Shown here piece after piece: positions 55,096 to 64,000 of a stretch of 64,000 nucleotides of DNA (positions within the stretch are counted from its first letter, which is position 1; every line of letters starts with the position of its first letter). The stretch covers positions 1-64,000 of the forward strand of contig SVFK01000002.1 of the NCBI GenBank assembly GCA_015056915.1, in the 5' to 3' direction. Made by a program: the position numbers and the translations under genes. This DNA comes from Lachnospiraceae bacterium (GTDB taxonomy: Bacteria > Bacillota > Clostridia > Lachnospirales > Lachnospiraceae). The notes beneath the pieces were generated by a model, which made no database searches, was not told where the DNA came from, and worked only from the letters and a program-made list of their open reading frames with translations.

Positions 55096-57768
55096 ATGAA
55101 AGCATATGGTGTAAATGAATTGAGAAGAATGTACCTTGATTTCTTTGAGAGCAAGGAGCATTTAAAGATGAAAAGTTTTTCCCTGGTGCCTCATAATGAT
55201 AACAGTCTGTTGATCATTAATTCCGGTATGGCACCGTTAAAGCCTTATTTTACAGGACAGGAGATTCCCCCCAGACGTAGAGTGACAACCTGCCAGAAGT
55301 GTGTGCGTACCGGCGATATTGAAAATGTAGGTAAGACTGCAAGACATCTTACCTTCTTTGAGATGTTAGGTAATTTCTCCTTTGGAGATTATTTTAAGCA
55401 TGAGGCTATCGCATGGAGCTGGGAATTCCTGACAGAAGTAGTGGGAATGGAGGCAGACAGATTGTATCCTTCCATCTATTGTGAGGATGACGAGGCGTTT
55501 GATATCTGGACCAAGGAAATCGGTGTGCCCGCAGAGAAAATCACTCGTTTTTATCGTGATGAAAACGGTGCATGTGATAACTTCTGGGAGCATGGTGCAG
55601 GTCCCTGTGGTCCCTGTTCCGAGATTTATTATGACAGAGGAATCAAGTACGGATGCGGCAAGAGTGATTGTAAGGTAGGCTGTGACTGCGACCGTTTTAT
55701 GGAAGTATGGAATAACGTATTTACACAGTTTGATAGTGACGGTAAGGGTAATTATACCGAGCTGGCACAGAAAAATATTGATACCGGTATGGGACTGGAG
55801 CGTCTGGCAGTAGTGGTTCAGGATGTGGATTCCGTGTTTGATGTGGATACCATGAAGGCAATCCGTGACCGTATCTGTGAAATCGCAGGCGTGAAGTATC
55901 AGGAGGATGAGGCGAAGGATGTCTCTATTCGTCAGACGAATGTCTCTATTCGTCTTATTACCGATCATATTCGTTCCTCAACCTTTATGATTAGTGATGG
56001 TATTATGCCTTCCAATGAAGGTCGCGGTTATGTGCTTCGTCGTCTGATTCGTCGTGCGGCAAGACATGGAAGACTTCTTGGCATCGAAGGTAAATTCCTT
56101 GCTAACTTAAGTCAGACTGTTATTGCAGAGTGTAAGGACGGATATCCTGAATTGGCGGAAAAGCAGGCATTTATCTTAAATGTATTGACTCAGGAAGAGG
56201 ACAAGTTTGACAAGACTATCGATCAGGGCTTAAGTATCCTTGCAGAAATGGAAGAGGAGATGCAGGCTAAGGGTGTTACGGAGTTATCCGGTGAAAACGC
56301 ATTTAAGCTGTATGATACCTACGGATTCCCTCTTGACCTGACGGAAGAAATTTTGGCAGAAAAGAGCTTTACCATTGATCAGGCAGGCTTTGGAGCATGT
56401 ATGGAGCAACAGAAGGAAAAGGCTCGTAAGGCTCGTAAGGTGACCAATTATATGGGAGCGGATGTAACTGTTTATGAGTCCATAGATCCCGGTATCACCA
56501 CAGAATTTGTAGGCTATGACAGATTACAGCACAATTCTAAGGTGACAGTACTGACCACTGATACAGAATTGGTGGAGGCACTGACTGACGGACAGATTGG
56601 TACGATTATTGTGGAGGAGACTCCTTTCTATGCCACCATGGGTGGTCAGAATGCAGATACAGGTGTGATTACTACTGCGGACGGAAGCTTTGAAGTGAAG
56701 GATACGGTGAAGCTCCTGGGTGGCAAAGTAGGTCATATCGGTACTGTGACGAAGGGTATGATTAAGGTTGGAGATACCGTGACCTTAACCGTAAATGCAG
56801 GCAATCGATTGGATACCTGTAAGAATCACAGTGCAACCCATTTGTTACAGAAGGCACTTCGCGATGTGCTCGGTACTCATGTAGAACAGAACGGTTCTTA
56901 CGTGGATGGTGAGAGACTTCGTTTTGACTTCAGTCATTTTGCAGCTATGACCAAAGAAGAATTGGATCAGGTGGAAGCGATTGTCAATGAGAAGATTGCA
57001 GAGAGTATTCCGGTTGTAACAGAGGTTATGAGCATTGAAGATGCCAAGAAATCCGGTGCAATGGCACTGTTTGGTGAGAAATATGGTGAAACAGTACGTG
57101 TAGTTAAAATGGGTGATTTCTCCACAGAGCTTTGTGGTGGTACTCATGTGGTAAATACAGGTGCCATTACCGCGTTCAAGATTCTCTCTGAAAACGGTGT
57201 TGCGGCAGGTGTACGTCGTATTGAGGCACTGACAGGTAACGGCGTATTTAACTATTATAAGAATATGGAAGCCATTGTAGAAGCAGCAAGCAAGGTAATG
57301 AAAGCAACTCCGGCTACCTTGGTAGAGAAATGTAATCATACGTTGGCAGAAATGAAGCTTCTTTCCTCTGAGAATGAATCCTTGAAGAGTAAGGCTGCTA
57401 AGGATGCACTTGGCGATGTTATGAATCAGGTAACAGAGATTAAGGGCATGAAGCTGCTTGCCACAAGTGTGGATGGCGTGGATATGAACGGACTGCGTGA
57501 CCTTGGCGACCAGCTGAAGGAGAAGCTGGGAGAAGGTGTTGTGGTACTTCTTTCCAATCAGGACGGCAAGGTAAATATGATTGCCATGGCAACTGACGGA
57601 GCAGTAAAAGCAGGTGCTCATGCAGGTAATCTGATTAAGGGTATTGCGGCACTTGTAGGCGGTGGCGGCGGTGGTCGTCCCAATATGGCGCAGGCAGGCG
57701 GTAAGAACCCGGCAGGTATTGCTGAGGCAATCGCAGAAGCAGCCAAGGTATTGGAAAGTCAGCTGTAA
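55096..57768 (+). CDS. alaS: Alanyl-tRNA synthetase
   Basis: 890 residues from ATG 55096 (GGAGG 8 bases ahead). Catalytic core with FFESKEHLKM, PYFTGQE and TCQKCVRTGDIENVG; editing domain with the HSATH motif near residue 585 and CGGTH near 680; coiled coil and C-Ala domain with the GGGGGG-RPNMAQAGGK end. Charges tRNA-Ala and edits Ser/Gly. Codon use is that of a highly expressed gene. Full length. Confidence 0.97.
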   Translation: MKAYGVNELRRMYLDFFESKEHLKMKSFSLVPHNDNSLLIINSGMAPLKPYFTGQEIPPRRRVTTCQKCVRTGDIENVGKTARHLTFFEMLGNFSFGDYFKHEAIAWSWEFLTEVVGMEADRLYPSIYCEDDEAFDIWTKEIGVPAEKITRFYRDENGACDNFWEHGAGPCGPCSEIYYDRGIKYGCGKSDCKVGCDCDRFMEVWNNVFTQFDSDGKGNYTELAQKNIDTGMGLERLAVVVQDVDSVFDVDTMKAIRDRICEIAGVKYQEDEAKDVSIRQTNVSIRLITDHIRSSTFMISDGIMPSNEGRGYVLRRLIRRAARHGRLLGIEGKFLANLSQTVIAECKDGYPELAEKQAFILNVLTQEEDKFDKTIDQGLSILAEMEEEMQAKGVTELSGENAFKLYDTYGFPLDLTEEILAEKSFTIDQAGFGACMEQQKEKARKARKVTNYMGADVTVYESIDPGITTEFVGYDRLQHNSKVTVLTTDTELVEALTDGQIGTIIVEETPFYATMGGQNADTGVITTADGSFEVKDTVKLLGGKVGHIGTVTKGMIKVGDTVTLTVNAGNRLDTCKNHSATHLLQKALRDVLGTHVEQNGSYVDGERLRFDFSHFAAMTKEELDQVEAIVNEKIAESIPVVTEVMSIEDAKKSGAMALFGEKYGETVRVVKMGDFSTELCGGTHVVNTGAITAFKILSENGVAAGVRRIEALTGNGVFNYYKNMEAIVEAASKVMKATPATLVEKCNHTLAEMKLLSSENESLKSKAAKDALGDVMNQVTEIKGMKLLATSVDGVDMNGLRDLGDQLKEKLGEGVVVLLSNQDGKVNMIAMATDGAVKAGAHAGNLIKGIAALVGGGGGGRPNMAQAGGKNPAGIAEAIAEAAKVLESQL

Positions 57769-57801
57769 GCTCAGAAAAGCTTATAAAAGTTAAAAAAACA
57801 G

Positions 57802-57829
57802 TTGACGTATCATTTTTTTGTGATATAAT
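57802..57829 (+). promoter_or_regulatory. rpsU promoter
   Basis: TTGACG (57802-57807), 16-base spacer, TATAAT (57824-57829). Confidence 0.75.
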
Positions 57830-57916
57830 GTTTTATGTGCATGTGGTAACACTGTACATAATATTAACCCAATCAGTCGTGTTACTAGAGGGACTGAAGG
57901 GAGGTCGGGTGTAATT

Positions 57917-58093
57917 ATGTCAAACGTAATCGTAAAAGAAAACGAGACTTTAGATAGCGCTTTACGTCGCTTCAAGAGAAGCTGTGCTAAGGCTGGTATC
58001 CAGCAGGAGATTCGTAAGAGAGAGCATTACGAGAAGCCTAGTGTAAAACGTAAGAAGAAATCTGAAGCAGCAAGAAAACGTAAATATAACTAA
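57917..58093 (+). CDS. rpsU: 30S ribosomal protein S21
   Basis: 58 residues. [21 protein letters not shown] opening (first 20 shown in part), the [18 protein letters not shown] core and a very basic [15 protein letters not shown] tail. Helps 16S rRNA contact mRNA during initiation. RBS GGGAGG, followed immediately by a terminator. Confidence 0.96.
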   Translation: MSNVIVKENETLDSALRRFKRSCAKAGIQQEIRKREHYEKPSVKRKKKSEAARKRKYN

Positions 58094-58099
58094 AGCGTT

Positions 58100-58130
58100 A
58101 AGTCCTCGGTCATATTGACCGGGGACTTTC
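58100..58130 (+). terminator. rpsU terminator
   Basis: AAGTCCTCGGTCA and TGACCGGGGACTT arms with loop TAT; a short T tract follows. Confidence 0.85.
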
Positions 58131-58209
58131 TATATTACTCCCAAAAGGAATATATTTGGTAACATTCCCATATTCTTTAGTAGACAGAGAATGGGAGTGT
58201 GGCAGATTT

Positions 58210-59370
58210 ATGTATTGGAAAAGAAGGACAATAGCGATTTTACTGGGGGTTTTTCTGTGGGCATCCGCATGTGTCCCGGTACAGGCTGAAATCAGCATTT
58301 CAGCGCCTTCGGCAATTTTGATTGAAAGCTCTACCGGGCAGGTGATTTATGAAGTGAATGCGACAGAGCGCAGAAGCCCTGCCAGTATTACCAAAATCAT
58401 GACGTTGCTTTTGGCATTTGAACAGATAGAGGCAGGGAAAATCAAGCTGGATGACAAGGTGATTACCAGCGAGTATGCAAGCTCTATGGGCGGCTCGCAG
58501 GTGTTTTTGGCAGAGGGAGAGGTTCAGACTCTTGAAACTATGTTAAAATGTATCGCCGTTGCATCGGGAAATGATGCCAGTGTGGCTGTAGCAGAGCATA
58601 TTGCCGGCAGCGAGGAGGCCTTTGTGGGAATGATGAATGAGAAGGCAGCAGAGCTGGGAATGACAGATACACACTTTGAGGATTGTTGCGGTCTGAGCAA
58701 TTCTGATAATCATTATACCTCGGCAAAGGATGTGGCAATTATGTCCAGAGCATTAACCGTGGAGCATCCGGAGGTCTTTCAATATACGCAGATTTGGATG
58801 GAGGATATTACCCATGAAACCAGACAGGGCACAACCTCCTTTACCTTGAGCAGTACCAATAAGCTGCTAAAGCAGTATCAATGGGCTACCGGATTAAAAA
58901 CAGGTTCCACTGACAAGGCGAAATATTGTCTTTCGGCAACGGCCAGTAAGGATGGCATTGACTTGATTGCTGTTGTTATGGGGGCTCCGGACTACAAGGT
59001 ACGTTTTCAGGATGCACAGACCCTACTGAATTACGGTTTTGGTGTCTGCAATCTGTATGTGGATGCCAATGGAGATAATCTGCCGGTGTTACCGGTGGAG
59101 GGTGGCGTGGCTGAAACAGTCCCTCTCAAATATCAGGGAGAATTTAGATATCTGGATACGAAGGGAAATGCCATGGAACAGGTGGAAAAGGTAATCGATT
59201 TGCCTGAGACAGTAGCTGCGCCTGTAGAGGCCGGAAAGGAAGCCGGTGTGGCTCGCTATCTTTTGAATGGGGCAGAAATCGGCAGTGTGCCCATTTTGTA
59301 TGCGCAGTCCGTGGCAAAGGCAGAATATCGGGACTATCTGGAGCAAATCTGGAAAATGTATCTTTTGTAA
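58210..59370 (+). CDS. D-alanyl-D-alanine carboxypeptidase (DacF/PBP5 type)
   Basis: 386 residues from ATG 58210; the frame extends to 58156 but the signal peptide starts here (MYWKRRTIAILLGVFLWASA, cleavage near VQA). Penicillin-binding motifs: SITK (S-x-x-K, near residue 61), SGN (near 118), KTG (near 220). A C-terminal PBP5-type beta domain and terminal amphipathic segment follow. It trims the last D-Ala of peptidoglycan stem peptides outside the membrane. A related gene begins at 63496. Confidence 0.93.
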   Translation: MYWKRRTIAILLGVFLWASACVPVQAEISISAPSAILIESSTGQVIYEVNATERRSPASITKIMTLLLAFEQIEAGKIKLDDKVITSEYASSMGGSQVFLAEGEVQTLETMLKCIAVASGNDASVAVAEHIAGSEEAFVGMMNEKAAELGMTDTHFEDCCGLSNSDNHYTSAKDVAIMSRALTVEHPEVFQYTQIWMEDITHETRQGTTSFTLSSTNKLLKQYQWATGLKTGSTDKAKYCLSATASKDGIDLIAVVMGAPDYKVRFQDAQTLLNYGFGVCNLYVDANGDNLPVLPVEGGVAETVPLKYQGEFRYLDTKGNAMEQVEKVIDLPETVAAPVEAGKEAGVARYLLNGAEIGSVPILYAQSVAKAEYRDYLEQIWKMYLL

Positions 59371-59468
59371 AAGATGAGTTTATGGTACAATATGATTTGT
59401 TCAAGGTATGAAGCGGAGCAACAATCAACTGCTTTTTTGAGGCAGGCAACACGGAATGAGGAGCAGAT

Positions 59469-60326
59469 ATGTTAGATATTCTGATTACTATCATATGCAT
59501 TATATTGTTGATATTTATATGGGTTATGCTATATGATAGTAACCGCTTTGTTGTGAGCAGATATACTATCGGCAGCAATAAAATAAAGAAAAATGTCCGT
59601 GCAGTTATACTGGCAGATTTACACAATAAATGCTATGGAAAAGACAATGAGAGATTACTTGCGGCAATTGAGGAATGTGCCCCTGATATTATTCTGGTGG
59701 CAGGAGATATTCTCACAGCAAAGCCAAAGGAAAGCATGGATACGGCTATTCATCTGATGAAGACGCTTGTAGCAAAATATCCCATTTATTATGGAAGTGG
59801 GAATCATGAGCATCGTTTGAAATTGTATCCGGAAAAATACGGTGATATGTATGAGCGTTATGAAAAGGTGCTCGCAGAAGCGGGCATCACATGGCTCGTC
59901 AACAGTCATGTGACACTTAGCGACTATGGTATCACTATTTACGGTGCGGAAATTGACAGATTTTATTATAAAAGATTCAGGGTACAGGATATGCAACCGG
60001 ATTATCTTAAGAATACGCTGGGGCAGACCGGTGGGGATACCTTCAATATTTTGTTGGCACATAATCCTGATTACTTTCCCCAATATGTACAGTGGCAGGC
60101 GGACTTTGTGTGCGCCGGACATGTGCATGGCGGTATGGTAAGAATTCCTTTTTTGGGAAAAGGGGTAGTATCGCCCAATGTGAGGCTGTTTCCGCGATAT
60201 GACGGCGGCATCTATCAGGAGGGGAACACCACCATGCTGTTAAGCCGCGGCTTGGGAATGCATACGATTCCGATTAGAATTTTTAATCCGGGAGAGCTGT
60301 GGGTGGTTGATTTTACTACGGAATAA
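59469..60326 (+). CDS. Membrane-anchored metallophosphoesterase (YkuE-like)
   Basis: 285 residues, RBS AGGAG. N-terminal TM at residues 2-20, then the calcineurin-like metal site in order: ADLH, GD (VAGDIL), GNHEH, AHNPD and GHVHGG. Such proteins act on phospholipids or nucleotide derivatives (YkuE, LpxH-like). Substrate unknown. 34 bases before the next gene. Confidence 0.9.
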   Translation: MLDILITIICIILLIFIWVMLYDSNRFVVSRYTIGSNKIKKNVRAVILADLHNKCYGKDNERLLAAIEECAPDIILVAGDILTAKPKESMDTAIHLMKTLVAKYPIYYGSGNHEHRLKLYPEKYGDMYERYEKVLAEAGITWLVNSHVTLSDYGITIYGAEIDRFYYKRFRVQDMQPDYLKNTLGQTGGDTFNILLAHNPDYFPQYVQWQADFVCAGHVHGGMVRIPFLGKGVVSPNVRLFPRYDGGIYQEGNTTMLLSRGLGMHTIPIRIFNPGELWVVDFTTE

Positions 60327-60360
60327 ATATGAGTAAGATACGATAAGGAGAAGGGAAAAC

Positions 60361-62032
60361 ATGGTTTCAGTGATTTTGCAATGGTGTTATTTGATGTTCA
60401 TTACATATTGCTTGGGCTTTTTGTTTTCGGAGGTTTGCGGAAAGATTCTGAGATACCGGATAAGGAACATAGAGACCTACCTTTTGACCGGTATGATTAT
60501 ACTGACAGTTTATGCACAATTCTTCAGCTTGTTTTATAAGGTGGGACTGGTAGCCAATGTTGTGGTGTTGGTGGCAGTACTTTGTATTGTTGTCCTCAAA
60601 AGGAAGGCGATGCTGCAACATATCACTGCCTTGTGGAGAGGAAGTACTCTGGTTCATAAGCTGATTGTACTGGCACTGTTTGTGGTGTGGAGCTATTTTA
60701 CCTCTCGTGGATATATGACTTATGACACGGATTTGTATCACGGACAGACCATCCGTTGGATAGAAGAGTACGGAGTAGTAAAGGGACTGGGCAATCTGCA
60801 TGAGCGCTTTGCCTATAACAGTTCGAATTTTTCGCTGCATGCTCTGCTTAGCATGAAATTTGTAACTGGGGGGCTGTCCTTACATACTGCAAATGGCTTT
60901 TTTTGCCCTGCTGTTAAGTGTGTCTGCTTTGAAGCTGGGACAGGCATGGAAGCGAAAGAAGTTGTATTTGTCAGATTATGCAAGAGTAGGGGCGATTTAT
61001 TATCTCACAATGATATGCGATGAGATTGTAGCACCCTCCTCTGACTATGCAGTAATGCTTATGATTTTCTACATTATCATTACCTGGTTGGAAATGCTGG
61101 AGCAAAAGGAAGAAAGCATTGTGCCGTATTGTCTTTTGTGCGTGGCAGGTGTGTATACGCTTACCTTGAAATTAACAGCCGGACTTATCCTGCTTTTACT
61201 TTTGAAGCCGGCAATTTATCTGATAAAGAATAAATGCTGGAAGCAGATTGGTATTTATCTGCTATTAGGGCTTGTGGTAGCAGCACCGTGGATGATACGT
61301 TCGGTTCTTGTTTCGGGTTGGTTGATTTATCCGTTGCCTGCATTGGATTTGTTCTCTGTGGATTGGAAAATGCCGGCAGAGTACATCTATTATGATGTGG
61401 CACAGATTCAGACCTGGGGCAGGGCGTTGTATTCGATTGCCGCCGCAGATCTGCCTATCACGCAGTGGTTTGGAAATTGGTTCCTCACAACACTTTCCGG
61501 CACAGAAAAGCTGTTGATTATAGGAGATATTGCGGCCTTGGCTGTTGGTGTGATGGCAGCGATAGTTACCTTTCTACGGAGAAAATGGGCTAATCTAGAT
61601 ATTCTTCTGGTGCTATGTACGGTGGGCTGTTCTTATCTGTACTGGCAATATAGTGCTCCCCTTATGCGGTACGGCTATGCATATGTTTTACTTTTGCTGA
61701 TACTGACAATGGGGTGGTTACTGAGTAGTTTTAAGAAACTTGACGGTTTTGTGAGAGCTGCAGTGCTCTTGTTCGGAGTTTACAAGCTGGTTGCGGTAAT
61801 CCAATGTGCAATGGCTTGTTCCTTGTTGCCCAACTATGTATGGCAGGTGGATTATGCGACCTACGAATTGCAGGAAAATGATGTGCAGGGTTATACAGTA
61901 TACACACCTCTGTACGGAGACAGAAGCGGTTATCATGCTTTTCCGTCAGTTCCGGTTGTGAATCCGATTGAGTTAAGAGGAGAGGACTTGTCAGATGGCT
62001 TCCGGCGTATATACGGAACAGATGTGAAATAA
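60361..62032 (+). pseudogene. Polytopic membrane protein split by a frameshift in a T7 run
   Basis: Two abutting frames are halves of one protein. Frame 1 from ATG 60361 gives TM helices and MTYDTDLYHGQTIRWIEEYGVVKGLGNLHERFAYNSS (recognisable in pieces), then loses homology-like composition after HTANGFF at 60904. A frame +1 relative to it continues ALLLSVSALKLGQAW and six or more TM helices to 62032. Removing one T from TTTTTTT (60898-60904) joins them into about 556 residues. The YDTDLYH and ERFAYNSS motifs resemble a GT39-like or LIC_10190-type lipid-linked glycosyltransferase family, not certain. Could be mutation, sequencing error or slippage. Confidence 0.75.
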
Positions 62033-62042
62033 GAAAATCCGT

Positions 62043-62071
62043 TTGCATTGTCAGAAACCATACTGTATAAT
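62043..62071 (+). promoter_or_regulatory. scpA promoter
   Basis: TTGCAT (62043-62048), 17-base spacer, TATAAT (62066-62071), 38 bases before the scpA start. Confidence 0.7.
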
Positions 62072-62108
62072 GATAACCTGAGTGATTCTTTGAAGGGTGG
62101 AGAAGGAT

Positions 62109-62855
62109 ATGGCAATACCTGTAAAACTGGAGGCGTTTGAAGGTCCCTTGGACCTGTTGCTCCATTTAATTGAGAAGAATAAGATTGATATTTACGATAT
62201 TCCCATAGTGGAAATTACGGAGCAATATCTTGATTATATCAAGCAGATGAAGGACCGGGATATGAACATTATGAGTGAATTTCTGGTCATGGCAGCAACC
62301 TTGATTGACATCAAGTGCCGGATGCTTCTGCCCAAGGAAGTGAATGAGGAGGGCGAGGAGGAAGATCCCAGAGCAGAGTTGGTTCAGAAGCTGTTAGAAT
62401 ATAAAATGTACAAATACATGTCCTTGGAATTGCGTGACAAACAGGTGGATGCTGCCAAGAATCTGTATCGTGAGCAACAGCTTCCCAAGGAAGTGGCCGC
62501 TTATCGACAGCCGGTTAATTACGAAGAGTTAATCGGTGACATGAATCTGAATAAGCTGCATGAGATTTTTAAATCTATTGTCAGAAAACAGGAAGACAAA
62601 ATAGACCCCATCCGCAGCCGATACGGTAATATTGAAAAGGAAGAGATTGACATGGAGGTTAAGACACTCTATGTAGAAGCCTATGCCAGAGAGCATAAGA
62701 GCTTCAGCTTCCGTAAGCTCTTGGAGAAGCAGAAGAGCAGAATGGAGGTCATTGTGACCTTTCTGATTATACTGGAGCTGATGAAGGTGGGCAAGATTAA
62801 TATCAGTCAGGAAAACATTTTTGATGATATTATTATTACATCAAATGTAGCATAG
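62109..62855 (+). CDS. scpA: Segregation and condensation protein A
   Basis: 248 residues from ATG 62109. FEGPLDLLLHLIEKNKIDIYDIPI near residue 8 (a ScpA hallmark, recognisable even in part), a central acidic linker, and a C-terminal winged helix (VTFLIILELMKVGKINISQ-type). ScpA is the kleisin that bridges SMC heads with ScpB. scpB follows 11 bases later. Confidence 0.96.
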   Translation: MAIPVKLEAFEGPLDLLLHLIEKNKIDIYDIPIVEITEQYLDYIKQMKDRDMNIMSEFLVMAATLIDIKCRMLLPKEVNEEGEEEDPRAELVQKLLEYKMYKYMSLELRDKQVDAAKNLYREQQLPKEVAAYRQPVNYEELIGDMNLNKLHEIFKSIVRKQEDKIDPIRSRYGNIEKEEIDMEVKTLYVEAYAREHKSFSFRKLLEKQKSRMEVIVTFLIILELMKVGKINISQENIFDDIIITSNVA

Positions 62856-62866
62856 GAGAAAAGAAA

Positions 62867-63436
62867 ATGGAACGGATAAAAGCACAGGCTGTAATGGAAG
62901 CGATTCTGTTTACTATGGGTGAAAGTGTGGAAATCAGCAAGCTGGCTGATGTGATAGAGGAAGATGTAAAGACAACAAAGGCGATTTTAGAAGAAATGGC
63001 GCAACGCTATGAGCAGGAGGACAGAGGCATTGTCCTGACTCAGTTTGACACGGCCGTACAGCTTTGCACCAAGGCAGACATGTATGAATACTTGATAAAG
63101 ATTGCAAAGGCACCCAGAAAAATGACGCTGACGGACACGGTATTGGAGACTCTTTCCATTATTGCGTACAAGCAGCCGGTCACCAGAGTGGAGATAGAGA
63201 GAGTACGTGGTGTCAGTTGTGACCACGCTATTAACAAATTGCTGGAATATGAACTGATTACGGAATTGGGACGTCTGGATGCGCCGGGACGCCCGTTGCT
63301 GTTCGGTACTACGGAGCAGTTTTTGCGCTGCTTTGGAGTGAAGAGTCTGGAGGAACTGCCGGAGATGAATCCTGTACAGTTGGAGGAATTCAAGCAGCAG
63401 GCAGAGGAGGAAATCCAGCTGCAGCTTGATATTTAA
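62867..63436 (+). CDS. scpB: Segregation and condensation protein B
   Basis: 189 residues, RBS AGGAG. Two winged-helix domains: AVMEAILFTMGESVE at the start and LTDTVLETLSIIAYKQPVTR in the middle, followed by RGVSCDHAINKLLE and GRPLLFGTTEQFL. It dimerises and binds ScpA in the SMC complex. Typical length. Confidence 0.96.
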   Translation: MERIKAQAVMEAILFTMGESVEISKLADVIEEDVKTTKAILEEMAQRYEQEDRGIVLTQFDTAVQLCTKADMYEYLIKIAKAPRKMTLTDTVLETLSIIAYKQPVTRVEIERVRGVSCDHAINKLLEYELITELGRLDAPGRPLLFGTTEQFLRCFGVKSLEELPEMNPVQLEEFKQQAEEEIQLQLDI

Positions 63437-63495
63437 TACATAATGGACAATATAAGTCTCATATATTATTTTGACAACCGGAAAGGTCATAAACT

Positions 63496-64000
63496 ATGAT
63501 CACGAGAGGAAAGAGAATAATATGGGGCTTTTTTTGTGCCCTTTTTGTGTGGGTTCAGGTAGGAGTGACAGTGTCTGCTGAAGGGGAAGCGGCTGCCGAG
63601 CTGTCCCTATATGCCACATCGGCAGTGCTGCTGGATGCTGATTCCGGAAGAGTGCTTTATGGCAAGAATGCAGATGCTCCAATGGCTATGGCCAGTACCA
63701 CTAAAATCATGACCTGTATTGTGGTGCTGGAGCAGGTGGAGGATTTGGGAGAAATGGTAACCGTGTCTGCCTATGCTTCCAGCATGCCAAAGGTGAAGCT
63801 ATACATAAAACAGGGAGAGCAGTATCAGGTGAGGGAGCTTCTCTTTTCCCTGATGCTGGAATCCCATAATGATGCAGCGGTGGCGTTGGCGGAGTATGTA
63901 GGGAAGAGATATCTTGGAGAGGAATTGAAAAATAAGGACACTGCCACTTATACGGCGGAGGAAAGTAAGCAGGCAGTAGCAGCGTTTGCAGCACTAATGA
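63496..64000 (+). CDS. D-alanyl-D-alanine carboxypeptidase, 3' end outside the window
   Basis: 168 codons visible from ATG 63496. Signal peptide (RGKRIIWGFFCALFVWVQVGV, cleavage near VSA), then SAVLLDADSGRVLY, the S-x-x-K motif STTK near residue 68 and the S-x-N motif SHN near 123. The KTG motif and the C-terminal domain lie beyond 64000. Paralogue of the 58210 gene; the two flank scpAB. Confidence 0.88.
   Translation, partial: MITRGKRIIWGFFCALFVWVQVGVTVSAEGEAAAELSLYATSAVLLDADSGRVLYGKNADAPMAMASTTKIMTCIVVLEQVEDLGEMVTVSAYASSMPKVKLYIKQGEQYQVRELLFSLMLESHNDAAVALAEYVGKRYLGEELKNKDTATYTAEESKQAVAAFAALM

Noticed and set aside
56845-57621. 258-codon open frame antisense to alaS
   Set aside because: Shadow frame of a strongly biased coding gene; no RBS and a cysteine/histidine-rich, low-likelihood composition.
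60893-62032. Independent gene of 379 codons starting at ATG 60893
   Set aside because: No RBS, and the start coincides with the T7 run; better explained as the frameshifted second half of the 60361 gene.
63471-63476. TTGACA before the last carboxypeptidase gene
   Set aside because: The matching -10 would fall on the start codon at 63496.

Overview
The window reads as chromosomal DNA of a low-GC Gram-positive anaerobe, most likely a gut Lachnospiraceae (Clostridia). The grounds are family content and gene order: NADP-type glutamate dehydrogenase, an FprA flavodiiron protein with rubredoxin, a 1412-residue BadF/HgdC-type activase, DUF3842, DUF5688, DUF4349, YARHG and several zinc-ribbon membrane proteins, glycyl-tRNA synthetase of the single-chain type, and era-yqzL-recO and scpA-scpB order. 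Nearly everything is on the + strand. The only confident minus-strand gene is the activase at 35366-39604.

Region by region. 1-4340 is an accessory stretch: a GNAT acetyltransferase, a small P-loop kinase, small secreted or membrane proteins, an array of seven 54-bp repeats (2691-3074) with a distant partial copy (4170-4232), a zinc-ribbon gene split by an in-frame TGA, and what looks like a chimeric junction. 4338-7670 is a tight run: DUF3842, uridine kinase-like, YqeG-type HAD phosphatase, aroE and a fused aroK-aroQ. 7746-14777 is a six-gene envelope operon behind a near-consensus promoter: zinc-ribbon/TM protein, ABC ATPase, two ABC-2 permeases, zinc-ribbon/YARHG protein and an SH3-amidase lipoprotein. 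14895-22894 holds efp, a DUF5688 protein, tRNA-Arg(CCG) with unusual flanking complementarity, an SH3-repeat protein, a helical protein, gdhA, two unknown proteins, a flavodiiron protein and rubredoxin. 23072-27651 has a DRE-TIM aldolase-like enzyme followed by an acyltransferase, a GT8 glycosyltransferase and a GT8-acyltransferase fusion.

27767-33640 holds rnhA, an RluB/RluF-type pseudouridine synthase, ligA, metA and an Rpn/PD-(D/E)XK-family protein. 33750-34895 is a probable Mn2+ (yybP-ykoY) riboswitch in front of a CaCA cation exchanger. 35366-39604 is the large activase, on the minus strand. 39868-44864 holds a rhomboid-like protein that appears catalytically dead, a sigma-70-like protein lacking its promoter-reading regions, an unknown protein and an M16C metalloprotease. 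44912-48525 has a DUF4349 lipoprotein with a structured leader, era, a YqzL-like protein, recO and a lipoprotein. 48622-58093 is glyS, a J-domain/TPR protein with an HscC-like Hsp70, alaS and rpsU. 58210-64000 holds a D,D-carboxypeptidase, a metallophosphoesterase, a frameshifted polytopic membrane protein, scpA, scpB and a second D,D-carboxypeptidase cut by the window end.

The most interesting items are the tRNA-Arg leader/trailer inverted repeat overlapping a terminator and ribosome binding site, the zinc-ribbon/ABC-2/YARHG/amidase operon, the glycosyltransferase-acyltransferase fusion cluster, the degenerate sigma-like protein, and the 54-bp hairpin repeats. All functional statements come from reading the sequence and recalling families; no database search was run.
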